A stretch of 64,000 nt of DNA from positions 310,001 through 374,000 of the forward strand of contig NZ_BMPM01000001.1 in NCBI RefSeq assembly GCF_014647595.1, given 5' to 3'. Below, piece by piece: positions 23,361 to 33,288 of this stretch. Position 1 is the first letter of the stretch. Each line of letters begins with the position of its first letter. Source of the stretch: Paenarthrobacter histidinolovorans. GTDB lineage: Bacteria; Actinomycetota; Actinomycetes; Actinomycetales; Micrococcaceae. The position numbers and the translations under genes were made by a program. The notes under the pieces were generated by a model. The model saw only the letters and a program-made list of their open reading frames with translations, had not been told where the DNA came from and did not search any database.

Positions 23361-26345
23361 TTAGCTGCTCGGCGATGGTGACGGCGTCGCGCTTGGAGTA
23401 GCTGACGGCGTCGACGTTGTCCCGAGTCGGGCTTCAGCGTCCATGGCCTTCTTCAAGGCTTCTGACAGCTTGTTCTGCTGTTCGCCGTAACCGGCAAAGT
23501 CACCCTTGGCAAGAGCCCCTTGACCGTCCTGGATGGCCTTGTTGGCTGCATCCAGGGCTGCCTTGAGGTCAGCCTTGGCATCCGTGGGTCCGGCGGGCGG
23601 CGTGGTTGTGCCCGGCGGCGTGGCGGGTGTCTGTCCGTTGTTGGCAGAGTCGCCCGCCGTCGCACCGGAGTTACCACCGAACAACTGGTCCAGGGCCGCG
23701 TCAAGTGTCGGCGCGAAACCGATCTTGTCGCCGAAGGCAACCAGGACGCGCTGCAGCGTGGGGTAGGACGTCTCACCCGTGGACTTCAGGTACACAGGCT
23801 GGACATAGAGCAGGCCACCGCCAACGGGCAAGGTCAGCAGGTTGCCGTTCAGGACGTCGGACGCACCCTGGCGCAGGAGGTTCAACGCCTGTGACACGGT
23901 GGGGTCTGAGTTGAACTTGTTCTGGGCCTGTCCCGGGCCAGGAACCTGAGTGTCGGTTGGGAGTTGCAGGAGCCGCAGCTTCCCGTAACTGTCCGCCTTG
24001 ACGCCCTTGACGCTACCGGCGTCGGAATCCGCCGCAAGGAAGCCGTACAGAATATTCCTGGCGTTTCCGTTCACGGTTTGCGGGATGAACGAGGAAGTCA
24101 GCTGGAACGCAGGCTTCTCCTGGTCCGGCATCTGCAGGGACATGTAGAACGGCGGCTGCTTCACTGCCTCGGAGACGGTGGGATCGTTCGGGACGCTCCA
24201 AGCATCGTTGTTCTGGTAGAAGTTGTCAGGATCCGTCACGTGGTAGCGGCCCAGGAGTTCGCGCTGGACCTTGAAGAGGTCCTCCGGGTAGCGCACGTGG
24301 CTCATCAGATCGCCTGACATCTCGGAATACGGCTTGATGGTGGTCGGGAACACCTTCTGCCATGCCTTCAGGATGGGATCCTGGTCGTCCCACGCGTAGA
24401 GATTCACCGAACCGTCGTAGGCATCTACGGTGGCCTTGACCGAGTTCCTGATGTAGTTCACCGAGCTGTTCGGCAGGGCAACCGTGCGGCCGGCGCTGGT
24501 CTGCGAGTCAGCCGTGGCGTTCTGCAACTGCTGCGGCTGCGAGTACGGGAAGTACTGGCTGGTGGTGTAGCCATCCACAATCCATTTCACGCGACCGTCC
24601 ACCACAGCCGGGTAGGCATTGCCATCAACCGTCAGGTAAGGAGCGAGTTTCTCCACCCGTTCGCGCGGGTTGCGGTCGTAGAGAATCTGCGATTCTGCGT
24701 TAACGCCATCGGAGAGCAGCAGATCCGAGGACTGGAACTTGATGGAGTAAAGAATCCGGTTGAGCCAATTGCCCACATTCGGGCCACCATTTCCGCTGAA
24801 GGTGTACTGGGTCTCTCCCCCGCCTTCACGGCTTGCCGGACGGTCCTGCTCGCGGTTCGGAGCGCCATCCGGGGCACCGACAATCGAGTATTCAGGCGAG
24901 TTCTCGCCGAAGTAGATCCGGGGCTCATAGGTGGTGTCGTTGCCCAAAACTCCGTTGGACGGAATACCGGACTGCAGGAACTCCGGCTTGCCGTCAGCGG
25001 TGAACTTGTTGCCCTTTGCGGCCACCACGCCATAGCCGTGCGTGTAGACGATGTGCCTGTTGACCCAGGTCTGCTGGTTGGCGCTGAGGCCATCAGGATT
25101 CAGTTCACGGACTGCGATCACTGTGTCCTGGACCTTGCCGTCCACCATGTAGCGGTCCACATTCAGGGTCTGCGGGAACTGGTAGTACGGACGGAACTGC
25201 TCAAGCTGGGCAAACGCCGACGAGATGAGGTTCGGGTCCAGGAGCCGGATGTTGGCTGCGGTCTGGGCGTCCGCGGCCAACGCGCCGGCCGTGGCCGTCG
25301 TCGTGGCGTTGTAGGCAGAGACATCAATCTTGTCCAGGCCGTACGCAGACCGGGTCATATTGATGTTGCGGTCAATGAATTCCCGCTCGAGGGTGTTTTC
25401 CGAGGGTCGAACCTGGAACTGCTGGATAACCCAGGGGTAGACGCCACCGGCGAGGATGGCCGTGATCACCAGCATCGCGGTCCCGATGACCGGCAAGCGC
25501 CAGCGGCCAATGACTGCGGCGATGATGAACAGGATGGCTACCAAGGCCGCGGCAACTGCGAGGATCGCCTTGGTGGGCACCACGGCATTGACGTCCGTGT
25601 ACAAGGCGCCGGCCCAGCGGCCGGAGTTGCTCTGGACGGTGGTGTACCTGTCCAGCCAGAAGTTGACGCCAAGCAGGATCAGGAAGAGCGCGCCCGTCAC
25701 CGCAATGTGGATCTGCGCTGCGCGGCTGGTGAAGATGCCACGCTCCATGAGGCGGATGCTGCCATAGAGATAGTGGGTGAGGATGCCGGCGATGCCTGCC
25801 ACCACGGTAATGCTGATCAGGAACCCGGTGACGAAACCCAGGAACGGCAACGACATCAGGTAGAAGCTGATGTCGAGGTTGAACAGGGGGTCGGTCTGGC
25901 CGAAAGGCTCCTGGTTGAAGAACAACAACGCCTTTTGCCATTGGCTGGCGGCCGCGCTGCCGGCAAAGAGTCCGAAGAGGATGGGCAGACCGATCATGAC
26001 CACCCGGCGGACCGGCTCGAGCTGAGCCTGGTAGCGGTTCAGGTTGTCCCGGGACTCCGCATCAGGCGCGTAGACGGGACGTGAGCGGTACGCGATCCTG
26101 ATGGCAAAGAAGACCGCTGCGAACATCATGGCGAAACCGACCAGGAACGTGATGATCCTGGCAAGATTTTCCCGAAGATAAACTTCGAAGAAACCAAGCT
26201 GCTGATACCAGAGGACGTCAGTCCACACATTGGCGAAGAAAATGAACCCGACGACGGCCACAGCCACGACAATGAGCGTCGGAGTAAGGGCACCTCGTCT
26301 CAGCGGTGATCTTCCGGGCGGGTTGGAGCTGGCGGGACGGGACAA
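23361..26345 (-). CDS. UPF0182 family large membrane protein
   Basis: 994 residues, TTG start with GAGG eight bases upstream. Seven membrane helices lie in the first 310 residues (about 21-45, 65-88, 115-135, 170-200, 212-230, 258-280 and 285-308). A large soluble domain follows, containing [15 protein letters not shown] and [14 protein letters not shown], both conserved in UPF0182. The C-terminal 130 residues are a Pro/Thr/Ala linker plus a short helical stretch ending in a Thr/Pro/Ser tail. Function is unknown; the family is widespread in actinobacteria and cyanobacteria. It lies downstream of the Lon-like PDZ protease on the same strand, an order kept in mycobacteria. Confidence 0.92.
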   Translation of the reverse strand: MSRPASSNPPGRSPLRRGALTPTLIVVAVAVVGFIFFANVWTDVLWYQQLGFFEVYLRENLARIITFLVGFAMMFAAVFFAIRIAYRSRPVYAPDAESRDNLNRYQAQLEPVRRVVMIGLPILFGLFAGSAAASQWQKALLFFNQEPFGQTDPLFNLDISFYLMSLPFLGFVTGFLISITVVAGIAGILTHYLYGSIRLMERGIFTSRAAQIHIAVTGALFLILLGVNFWLDRYTTVQSNSGRWAGALYTDVNAVVPTKAILAVAAALVAILFIIAAVIGRWRLPVIGTAMLVITAILAGGVYPWVIQQFQVRPSENTLEREFIDRNINMTRSAYGLDKIDVSAYNATTTATAGALAADAQTAANIRLLDPNLISSAFAQLEQFRPYYQFPQTLNVDRYMVDGKVQDTVIAVRELNPDGLSANQQTWVNRHIVYTHGYGVVAAKGNKFTADGKPEFLQSGIPSNGVLGNDTTYEPRIYFGENSPEYSIVGAPDGAPNREQDRPASREGGGETQYTFSGNGGPNVGNWLNRILYSIKFQSSDLLLSDGVNAESQILYDRNPRERVEKLAPYLTVDGNAYPAVVDGRVKWIVDGYTTSQYFPYSQPQQLQNATADSQTSAGRTVALPNSSVNYIRNSVKATVDAYDGSVNLYAWDDQDPILKAWQKVFPTTIKPYSEMSGDLMSHVRYPEDLFKVQRELLGRYHVTDPDNFYQNNDAWSVPNDPTVSEAVKQPPFYMSLQMPDQEKPAFQLTSSFIPQTVNGNARNILYGFLAADSDAGSVKGVKADSYGKLRLLQLPTDTQVPGPGQAQNKFNSDPTVSQALNLLRQGASDVLNGNLLTLPVGGGLLYVQPVYLKSTGETSYPTLQRVLVAFGDKIGFAPTLDAALDQLFGGNSGATAGDSANNGQTPATPPGTTTPPAGPTDAKADLKAALDAANKAIQDGQGALAKGDFAGYGEQQNKLSEALKKAMDAEARLGTTSTPSATPSATPSPSPSS

Positions 26346-26471
26346 ACTCTGTACCTCATTGGTGTCAGTGAACAGTCGGTGTGCGAGTACTTGACATTCT
26401 CTGCCGCTGGGATATGGCGGAGGCCGTCATATATGCCACGAGTGGCGATGGAGCTAAGTTCCACCGCCAGT

Positions 26472-27626
26472 CTAGTTGTTTGTGCAGGTGGGAAGGCCCG
26501 CCGTGTCCTGTCCGGCCCCGAGTCGCTCCACGGCAGCGGTTGCGTCAGCCAACGTTTCCACTTTGACGACCTGAAGACCATCCGGGACATGCCCCACCAC
26601 GTCTGAACAATTCGCCGCCGGGGCAAGGAACATTGTTGCCCCGTGCTGGCGGGCGCCAATCATCTTCTGCGCAATGCCACCGATCGCACCCACGTTGCCG
26701 TCGGCGGTAATGGTTCCTGTGCCGGCAATGTGCTTGCCACCGGTGAGATCACCCGGTGTCAGGTTGTCCACGATTCCCAGCGCGAACATCATTCCCGCAC
26801 TGGGACCTCCGACGTTGTCCAGGGAAATGCTGACATCGAAAGGAAAGGTGAAGTCGCTGGACAACAGCACACCGAGAACGTACCGGTCAGCCTGGTTCTT
26901 GGTGGGGGTTACTGTTTCGGTGACGAGGGCGCCGTTACGCTCTACCTCGACGGCGACAGGAGCTCCCGCGCCTGCGGCAAGTTCGGCCTGTACTACGGCC
27001 ATGGAGGTGATGGCCTTCCCGTTGATGGTCTTCAAGCGGTCACCTTCCTTGATCTTGCCGGCCGACGGCGACGGGTCCGACAAGCCGGCAACATCCAACC
27101 GCTGCTCGAAAGGAATATCCAGCTGCCGCAGCGCCGCGGCCACCGCATTCTCCTGCGAGGTCTGCATGTCGATTTCGCCCTGTTGGACCGTCTGCTCCGC
27201 AGTGGTCCCCTTGGGATAGATGAGTTCCTCGGGGTAGATCGCCTTGGAACTGTCCAGCCATGCGCGGAAGACATCGAAAATCGTGGCGGGAGTCTTGGGA
27301 CCACCGGTCATGACCACGGTAGTAAGGTCCAGGTTTCCTTTGGCCGGGAACGCCTCGTGGCCGGAAATGCTGATGACGGGCTTGTCGCCATCCTTGCCCA
27401 AAGTATTGAACGTCGGACCGGCTGACTCGATGACATACGGAACAGGCAACGCCGCCGCCCCGATGCCGAGACCCAAAGCCAGCAACCCTGAAATCACCAT
27501 GATCATGTAGCGGCTGTTGCCCGGAGGTGCCGGAGGCACCTGGGAGGAATCGGCGTCGGACGCCAGACGCGGATCCTGGGTTTGGCGCGAGGTGAAGGGG
27601 CCCTCGGGGCTGGGCGAAGTAAGCAT
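26472..27626 (-). CDS. Lon-like PDZ-domain membrane protease (YlbL/S16 family)
   Basis: 384 residues from ATG 27626 (GAGAGG upstream). A Pro-rich cytoplasmic tail precedes one membrane helix near 40-63 (IMVISGLLALGLGIGAAAL). The outer part has a PDZ domain near 185-255 (KIKEGDRLKTINGKAITS) and a Lon proteolytic domain at about 270-375. The catalytic Ser is in DNVGGPSAGMMF and the Lys in GGIAQKMIGA, with no ATPase domain. The Bacillus homologue YlbL degrades a division inhibitor after DNA damage; the substrate here is unknown. The conserved neighbour UPF0182 is a plausible partner. Confidence 0.9.
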   Translation of the reverse strand: MLTSPSPEGPFTSRQTQDPRLASDADSSQVPPAPPGNSRYMIMVISGLLALGLGIGAAALPVPYVIESAGPTFNTLGKDGDKPVISISGHEAFPAKGNLDLTTVVMTGGPKTPATIFDVFRAWLDSSKAIYPEELIYPKGTTAEQTVQQGEIDMQTSQENAVAAALRQLDIPFEQRLDVAGLSDPSPSAGKIKEGDRLKTINGKAITSMAVVQAELAAGAGAPVAVEVERNGALVTETVTPTKNQADRYVLGVLLSSDFTFPFDVSISLDNVGGPSAGMMFALGIVDNLTPGDLTGGKHIAGTGTITADGNVGAIGGIAQKMIGARQHGATMFLAPAANCSDVVGHVPDGLQVVKVETLADATAAVERLGAGQDTAGLPTCTNN

Positions 27627-27839
27627 TGAGGCCTCTCTTTTTCCGGCATGGCATGACCGGTTCCTGTGGCTCGTTGCAGCCGCAGGCGACGGCAACACAT
27701 ACCAAACATCAACACTACGCGGTACGGCGTTGCTGTACTGCTTTGCCTACAGCGAACGACGCCGCGTCCGGGCAGACAGCCTTCCAGCCGCGGGGTACGG
27801 TGAAAGGGATCACCAGCCAGTTCGACGATCGGCGGCACC

Positions 27840-29276
27840 ATGACTTCCAACCCCAACAACCCGTCCAACGACGACGAGACCCCCAAGGATCCCCTGGCAG
27901 AAATGCTGCAGAACCTCATGGGCGGACAAGGCATGGGCAACATCGATCCCGCTGAACTGGCCAAGGCTGCGGGCTTGCCCAACGACCCCCAATTGCTCCA
28001 GCAAATGTTCGCCCAGGTCCAGGCCATGATGAGTTCCACGTCCGAGGGACCTGTGAACTGGCAGCTTGCGCATGAGAACGCGCGACGGGTAGCCGCCTCC
28101 AGCAGCGACCCTTCGGTCACTGCCCAGCAGGCCAAGGAAGTCGACGAAGCGTTAAGGCTCGCCGAACTCTGGCTCGATCCCGTCACTGACCTGTCCGCAA
28201 CAGGATTGATCGGACGCGGCTGGTCACGCGCTGAATGGGTGGAAGCGACACTGGGGACCTGGAAGCGGCTGACCGAACCGGTAGCGAACAGCGTCGCCAA
28301 CGCCTTGTCCAACGCACTCACCCAGCAAATGCCCGAGGAAATGAAGTCCATGATGGGCGGAGCCTCTTCCATGCTGCAAAACATGGGCGGAGCCATCTTC
28401 GGCATGCAATTGGGCCAGGCCATCGGAGCCCTGTCCGCGGAAGTTGTCAGTTCCACCGACATCGGTGTCCCGTTGGCGGACCTGGAAATGGCACTCCTGC
28501 CGGCGAACGTCGCCAAATTTGGCGAAGGGCTCAGCTTGCCCGAGAACGACGTCCGGTTGTTCCTGGCCGTCCGTGAAGCAGCGCACGCCAGATTGTTCGT
28601 GCAGGTTCCGTGGCTGCGTGGCCATCTGCTGGGCGCCATCGAGGCCTACGCCCGCGGCATCCACATCGATATGTCCCGCATTGAGGACCTTGCCCGGGAC
28701 CTCGATCCCAGCAACCCTGAAGGCATCCAGGCAGCCCTGTCCCAGGGCGTCTTCACTCCGGAGCGCACCCCCGTGCAGACGGCTGCCCTGGAAAAGCTTG
28801 AGACAGCCCTCGCCCTTGTTGAGGGTTGGGTGGACGAACTGACCGCTGAGGCCACTGACAAGGTGTTGCCTTCCGCCACCGCCCTGCGTGAAACAGTCCG
28901 ACGCCGGCGTGCCACAGGTGGACCGGCAGAACATGCCTTTTCCTCATTGGTGGGTTTGGAGCTGCGTCCTCGACGCCTCAGGGAGGCTGCCACCTTGTGG
29001 GCCACTCTCAAGGAAGAGCGCGGCATCGCCGGACGCGACGCCATCTGGCACCATCCGGACCTGCTGCCCACCGGCGCGGACCTGGACGATCCCAAGGGCT
29101 TCTCCGAGCGCAGGCGGCTCGCTGAGGCAAGCGACAGCGAAGTTGACGACGCCCTCCAAAAACTGCTGGACGGCGGCTACGAAACGGCCGACGACGCCGG
29201 TGAAACTGAACCGTCGGACACCCCGGCCGACGAGCCTGACTCCGACGTCAACGACCCCGAGCCCCCCGTGAAATAG
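27840..29276 (+). CDS. DUF2342 zinc-dependent metalloprotease-like protein
   Basis: 478 residues. The N-terminus is Asn/Met/Gln-rich with MLQNLMGGQGMGNI. A helical segment at about 145-190 contains GGAIFGMQLGQAIGAL. The signature AVREAAHARLF near 245 is an HEXXH-like motif with the first His replaced by Arg, as is usual in this family; VEGWVDELT may supply the third ligand. An acidic tail ends the protein. Related proteins are annotated as coenzyme F420 biosynthesis-associated, but no F420 gene is near. Proteolytic activity has not been shown from sequence. It is divergent from the Lon-like gene. Confidence 0.88.
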   Translation: MTSNPNNPSNDDETPKDPLAEMLQNLMGGQGMGNIDPAELAKAAGLPNDPQLLQQMFAQVQAMMSSTSEGPVNWQLAHENARRVAASSSDPSVTAQQAKEVDEALRLAELWLDPVTDLSATGLIGRGWSRAEWVEATLGTWKRLTEPVANSVANALSNALTQQMPEEMKSMMGGASSMLQNMGGAIFGMQLGQAIGALSAEVVSSTDIGVPLADLEMALLPANVAKFGEGLSLPENDVRLFLAVREAAHARLFVQVPWLRGHLLGAIEAYARGIHIDMSRIEDLARDLDPSNPEGIQAALSQGVFTPERTPVQTAALEKLETALALVEGWVDELTAEATDKVLPSATALRETVRRRRATGGPAEHAFSSLVGLELRPRRLREAATLWATLKEERGIAGRDAIWHHPDLLPTGADLDDPKGFSERRRLAEASDSEVDDALQKLLDGGYETADDAGETEPSDTPADEPDSDVNDPEPPVK

Positions 29277-29330
29277 TCGACCTGCCAAATGGTCGGCTGG
29301 TCCTGGGCGCGCCCCGAAAAATACCCCACA

Positions 29331-29360
29331 GCAACGGTCGCCGCCAACGGCGGCCGTTGC
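29331..29360. terminator. Hairpin between the DUF2342 and YgjP-like genes
   Basis: 13-bp stem (29331-29343 with 29348-29360, one G-T pair) and loop CCAA. Convergent genes on both sides; only weak T-richness follows. Confidence 0.65.
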
Positions 29361-29364
29361 TGCG

Positions 29365-29991
29365 TTAATCCACTAAGTCCGAGGCTGGGTCGGAGTGGTT
29401 TTCGGCGCCGGATTCTCCGGTGAGCCCCCTCGACGTCGCGAAAGCTACTCCCTCCAGGAAGGCCTTGGCCCGCTGGGTCTCCGGGTAAGCCTCGACCAAC
29501 GACCAGAAGTGCGCATTGTGTCCGGCAACGAGCAAGTGCGCGAGCTCGTGCACCAGGACGTAATCGATCACCCACTGCGGCATGGGCTGGAGCTTGTTGG
29601 AAAGCCTGATGCTGCCATCGGCGGGAGTCGTCGAACCCCACCGTGAGTTCTGATTGCCGACCCAGCGGACCGACGTCGGGACAGCACGGCCTCCGAGATA
29701 AGTACGCGAAAGATGCGCGGCGTGTTCAGCAAGTACTTGGTCGGTTGCCGGGCGACGTTTGCTCCTGCCGGACCGCTGCTCGCCTTGCTTCTTGAGCTTC
29801 GCGAGCATTCGCTGTACCCATTCACGTTCCTGGGACTTGGTGAAACTGGCCGGGATGGCAACCACGGCGTTGCCGTCTTCCCAAAACGCGGCGACCGTTC
29901 GACGCCGCCTGGTTGACCGGCGCACAACCACCGGAGCGCCGTCGTCCGTCACGCGGGGCACTTCGCGGTCCCCTGCACGTGCACCTGCCAT
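29365..29991 (-). CDS. YgjP-like M48-type metallopeptidase (DUF45)
   Basis: 208 residues from ATG 29991; the longer frame upstream is inside uvrD2. Conserved RWGSTTPADGSIRLSNKL precedes the zinc motif VHELAHLLVAGHNAHFW near 160-176, as in E. coli YgjP, whose fold is SprT-like. The ATG shares a base with the uvrD2 stop (TGATG), so it is translationally coupled as the last gene of the nudC-uvrD2 unit. Cellular substrate unknown. Confidence 0.88.
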   Translation of the reverse strand: MAGARAGDREVPRVTDDGAPVVVRRSTRRRRTVAAFWEDGNAVVAIPASFTKSQEREWVQRMLAKLKKQGEQRSGRSKRRPATDQVLAEHAAHLSRTYLGGRAVPTSVRWVGNQNSRWGSTTPADGSIRLSNKLQPMPQWVIDYVLVHELAHLLVAGHNAHFWSLVEAYPETQRAKAFLEGVAFATSRGLTGESGAENHSDPASDLVD

Positions 29992-32123
29992 CAGAGAACA
30001 GCGCTCTCCGCCAGGACCGCCAGGACCGCTTCGCCGTAACGCTCCAGCTTGGACGGGCCAATTCCTGCCAGGCCCGCCAATTCCTCCAAGGAGGTTGGCT
30101 TGGCCTCCGCGATGGCCGTCAACGTGGCATCGGTGAACACGACGTAGGCAGGGACATCGGCGGATTTTGCCTCGTCTTTGCGCCACTGCCTCAGGGCGTC
30201 GAACGTTTGTTCCTCGTAGGAAGGCGGGCACTGGTTGCACCGCCCCACCTTCCGTTCAGCGCCAGTGGCGAGCATGCTTCCACACACCCTGCACGACGCC
30301 GGCGCGGCAGCTTTCCGGCGCACCGGACCTGACTTGCTGCGGGCGTTTGCAGACGCCACGGAGTCGGGACGAAGCCCGTCCAGGAACCTCGACGGTTTAC
30401 GGTTTGCCCTTCCACCGGGTGTACGTGCTGTTGACCATGACAGATTCAGGTGTTCACGTGCGCGGGTGATGCCCACGTAAAGCAAACGGCGTTCCTCATC
30501 CACGTCTTCGGGTGTATCGGCGAAGGAGATCGGCATCAGACCTTCGCTGAGGCCCACCAGGAATACTGCATCCCATTCCAGGCCCTTGGCTGAGTGGAGC
30601 GATGCAAGCGTGACACCCTGCACCGTGGGGGCGTGCTGTGCCACGGAACGTTCCTGGAGTTCATTAACAAACTCAGCCAAAGTGAACGACTCACCGCGGC
30701 TGACCGCAAGCTCGTCGGCCAAAGCGACCAGCGCTGCCAACGACTCCCATCGCTCACGGAGTGCTCCCCCATTGTGCGGGGCAGCTTCGGTGTAGCCCAG
30801 GGACGCGACGATGTCCCTAACGATCTGGCCCAGTGGTTCCTGGGGCCCTTCGGCGACGGCCCGGGTGGCAGCCCGGAGTTGCAGGATGGCATCACGGACT
30901 TCCTTCCGTGCGAAGAACCGCTCCCCGCCCCGAAGCTGGTAGCCGATGCCCGCTGATGCCAACGCCTGTTCGTAGGCCTCGGATTGACCGTTCGTGCGGA
31001 AAAGAATGGCTATTTCACTGGCTTGGACCCCGGCGTCGAGCAGCTCCTGGATCCTGCCCGCCACCACAGCTGCTTCCGCTTCGTCGTCCGGGCACTCCAT
31101 GAACTTCGGTTCCGGACCGGACGGACGTTGCGCCACGAGCTTGAGGGGCGGCGCCCATGCCGCGTCGGCCACCGGTCCTCCGCTCCGCCGGGATCCCAGA
31201 AGATCGTTGGCCAATTTCACAACCTGCGGTGTGGACCGGTAGTCACGGATAAGCTTGACCACGCTTGCACCAGGGAATTGCGCCTTGAAACCCAACAGAT
31301 GCTTGGGAGACGCTCCTGTGAAGGAGTAAATGGTCTGGCTGGCATCCCCCACCACGCACAACTCATCGCGGCCGCCAAGCCACAAATCCAGCAGCCGCTG
31401 CTGAAGCGGAGAAACGTCCTGGTACTCATCGACCACAAAATGCCGGTACTGCTCGCGAACGGTCGCAGCCACCTTGGGATCCTCCTGGAGAATCCCCACG
31501 GTGATGAGCAGAACGTCCTCGAAGTCGATGACGTTACGGTCGGTCTTGATGTCCTCATAGGCTTGGAACACCCTGGAAACAGCCGTCAGGTCGAACCCGC
31601 CCGGTGTCCCGCGGCCCTGGGCGTTCTCCAGGTAATTGGCGGGAGTCAGCATGGATACCTTGGCCCACTCGATCTCCGCTGCCAGGTCCCTGATGGAGGC
31701 ACGGTCCGTGCTGAGGCGCAACCGGCGGGAGGCCTCGGCGATCATGTTGGCTTTGTGGTCCAACAGGTTCGGCAGCGTGCCGCCGATGGCTTGCGGCCAG
31801 AAAAACTGCAACTGCCGCAAAGCTGCGGCGTGGAAGGTGCGGGCCTGCACATTGGCCACACCAAGATCGCGGAGCCTGCTGCGCATTTCGGCAGCCGCGC
31901 GCGCAGTGAATGTCACCGCAAGCAACCGCTGCGGGCTGTACACCCCGGAGTGGACACCGTACGCAATACGGTGGGTGATGGCGCGCGTCTTTCCCGTACC
32001 GGCGCCGGCGAGCACGCACATGGGACCGGCCAGGGTACTGGCCACTTCGCGTTGCTCGTCATCCAAGCCGCCGAGGATACGCTCCTCCAGTGAGCCACCG
32101 GCGTCGAAAAACACCTCTGTCAC
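29991..32123 (-). CDS. uvrD2: ATP-dependent DNA helicase UvrD2
   Basis: About 710 residues. GTG 32123 overlaps the nudC stop in GTGA, which fixes the start. Superfamily 1A motifs: Walker A LAGAGTGKTRAI, Ia VTFTARAAAEMRSR, II VDEYQDVSPLQQ, III VGDASQTIYSFTG, V SLHSAKGLEWDAVFL, VI YVGITRARE. The C-terminus has a four-Cys zinc module (CRVCG, CNQCP) and an HRDC domain (last 75 residues), the layout of mycobacterial UvrD2. Acts in 3'-5' DNA unwinding during repair and replication. Confidence 0.95.
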   Translation of the reverse strand: MTEVFFDAGGSLEERILGGLDDEQREVASTLAGPMCVLAGAGTGKTRAITHRIAYGVHSGVYSPQRLLAVTFTARAAAEMRSRLRDLGVANVQARTFHAAALRQLQFFWPQAIGGTLPNLLDHKANMIAEASRRLRLSTDRASIRDLAAEIEWAKVSMLTPANYLENAQGRGTPGGFDLTAVSRVFQAYEDIKTDRNVIDFEDVLLITVGILQEDPKVAATVREQYRHFVVDEYQDVSPLQQRLLDLWLGGRDELCVVGDASQTIYSFTGASPKHLLGFKAQFPGASVVKLIRDYRSTPQVVKLANDLLGSRRSGGPVADAAWAPPLKLVAQRPSGPEPKFMECPDDEAEAAVVAGRIQELLDAGVQASEIAILFRTNGQSEAYEQALASAGIGYQLRGGERFFARKEVRDAILQLRAATRAVAEGPQEPLGQIVRDIVASLGYTEAAPHNGGALRERWESLAALVALADELAVSRGESFTLAEFVNELQERSVAQHAPTVQGVTLASLHSAKGLEWDAVFLVGLSEGLMPISFADTPEDVDEERRLLYVGITRAREHLNLSWSTARTPGGRANRKPSRFLDGLRPDSVASANARSKSGPVRRKAAAPASCRVCGSMLATGAERKVGRCNQCPPSYEEQTFDALRQWRKDEAKSADVPAYVVFTDATLTAIAEAKPTSLEELAGLAGIGPSKLERYGEAVLAVLAESAVL

Positions 32124-33106
32124 GGCTGAAGGTCTTCGATGACGCCGCCATACCAATGCTCGATCAAGGAACGGGCAATCGAAAGCCGGGTGGAAATCGT
32201 GATCTCGCCGCTGAGCACAGCTTCCTGCAGCTCATCCCTGCTGAACCACCGCGCGCGGGTCACCTCCACGCCGTCGGGCCTGGCAACGGTGTCGTCCGTG
32301 GTGGCCGTAAACCCCAGCATGAGCGATGCGGGAAAAGGCCAGGACTGCGAGCCAAGGTACTGGCAGGCCGTCACACGGACACCCACCTCTTCCCCGATTT
32401 CCCGGACCACAGCCTGTTCCAGGGATTCGCCCGGCTCAACGAATCCAGCCAGGGTGGAGTAGTTTTTGGCGTCAACGGGCCCACCGCCACCCAAGAGGAG
32501 GCGACCGTCAGGTCCCACCACAGTGACAATGATGGCAGGATCGGTCCGCGGGTAATGCTCCGAGTTGTCCTTGGGACAGCGCCTGACCCAACCGCCGGCT
32601 TCGACTTCCGTGGGGCTGCCGCACTGCGGGCAGTGCGTGTGGGTGGCATGCCAGTTGGAAATCGCACTGGCTTCGATGAACAACGCGGTGTCCATGGCAT
32701 CCAACGTGGCCGCGACCTCCCGGAACCCTGCCCACTGGACGTCCGAGGGAATGGTAGCCGTACCCGCTGCCGGGGGATCGGTGGTTGTGAAGAGGAGGAC
32801 CGGAGTTCCTTCCGGCAACGAGGACGACATCAGAGTGGTCCCCAAATAAATGGCGGCGGCACCGGCGTCGGACTCTTTGAGGGCGGCCCAGAGGGCGGTG
32901 GCATCGCCGAACCAGAGTCCCTCCGCAGTCACCAGCGCCTTGCGCTGCGAGATGACCATGGCCATGGCAGTGCCGGACGCGATGACGTCCTCAACCATGC
33001 CGGGCTTCATACGGATGCCCGAGCCGCGATCCACCATGGCAGGGCGGACGGGAAGAACAGTGTCCATCAGGTGGTTGGCAAGCGCCGGCGACTCCGTATG
33101 ACTCAT
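32120..33106 (-). CDS. nudC: NAD+ diphosphatase NudC (Nudix)
   Basis: 328 residues from ATG 33106. A zinc module has CPQCG and one further Cys (RRCPKD); the usual fourth Cys is absent. The Nudix box is GFVEPGESLEQAVVREIGEE, followed by the NAD-specific SQSWPFPASLM array. It hydrolyses NAD(H) to NMN(H) and AMP and may decap NAD-capped RNA. It overlaps uvrD2 by 4 bases. A promoter-like TTGTCG-N16-TAGATA ends one base before the ATG, so start or promoter placement is uncertain. Confidence 0.94.
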   Translation of the reverse strand: MSHTESPALANHLMDTVLPVRPAMVDRGSGIRMKPGMVEDVIASGTAMAMVISQRKALVTAEGLWFGDATALWAALKESDAGAAAIYLGTTLMSSSLPEGTPVLLFTTTDPPAAGTATIPSDVQWAGFREVAATLDAMDTALFIEASAISNWHATHTHCPQCGSPTEVEAGGWVRRCPKDNSEHYPRTDPAIIVTVVGPDGRLLLGGGGPVDAKNYSTLAGFVEPGESLEQAVVREIGEEVGVRVTACQYLGSQSWPFPASLMLGFTATTDDTVARPDGVEVTRARWFSRDELQEAVLSGEITISTRLSIARSLIEHWYGGVIEDLQP

Positions 33107-33288
33107 GTATCTACCGTACTGACTCGTACCGACAAAAAACATTTGGAGGGCCCGCCGCTTGTGGAGAGCCGGCCCCGGAACACAGCCAAGCCGGTCTTTT
33201 GGGCTGTTCCGCTGTTGATTTGCTGCAGATCTGGAGACTCGCCGCGCTGCATCATGGCCATCGGCCGCACTCAATCTACCGTGGAGAG

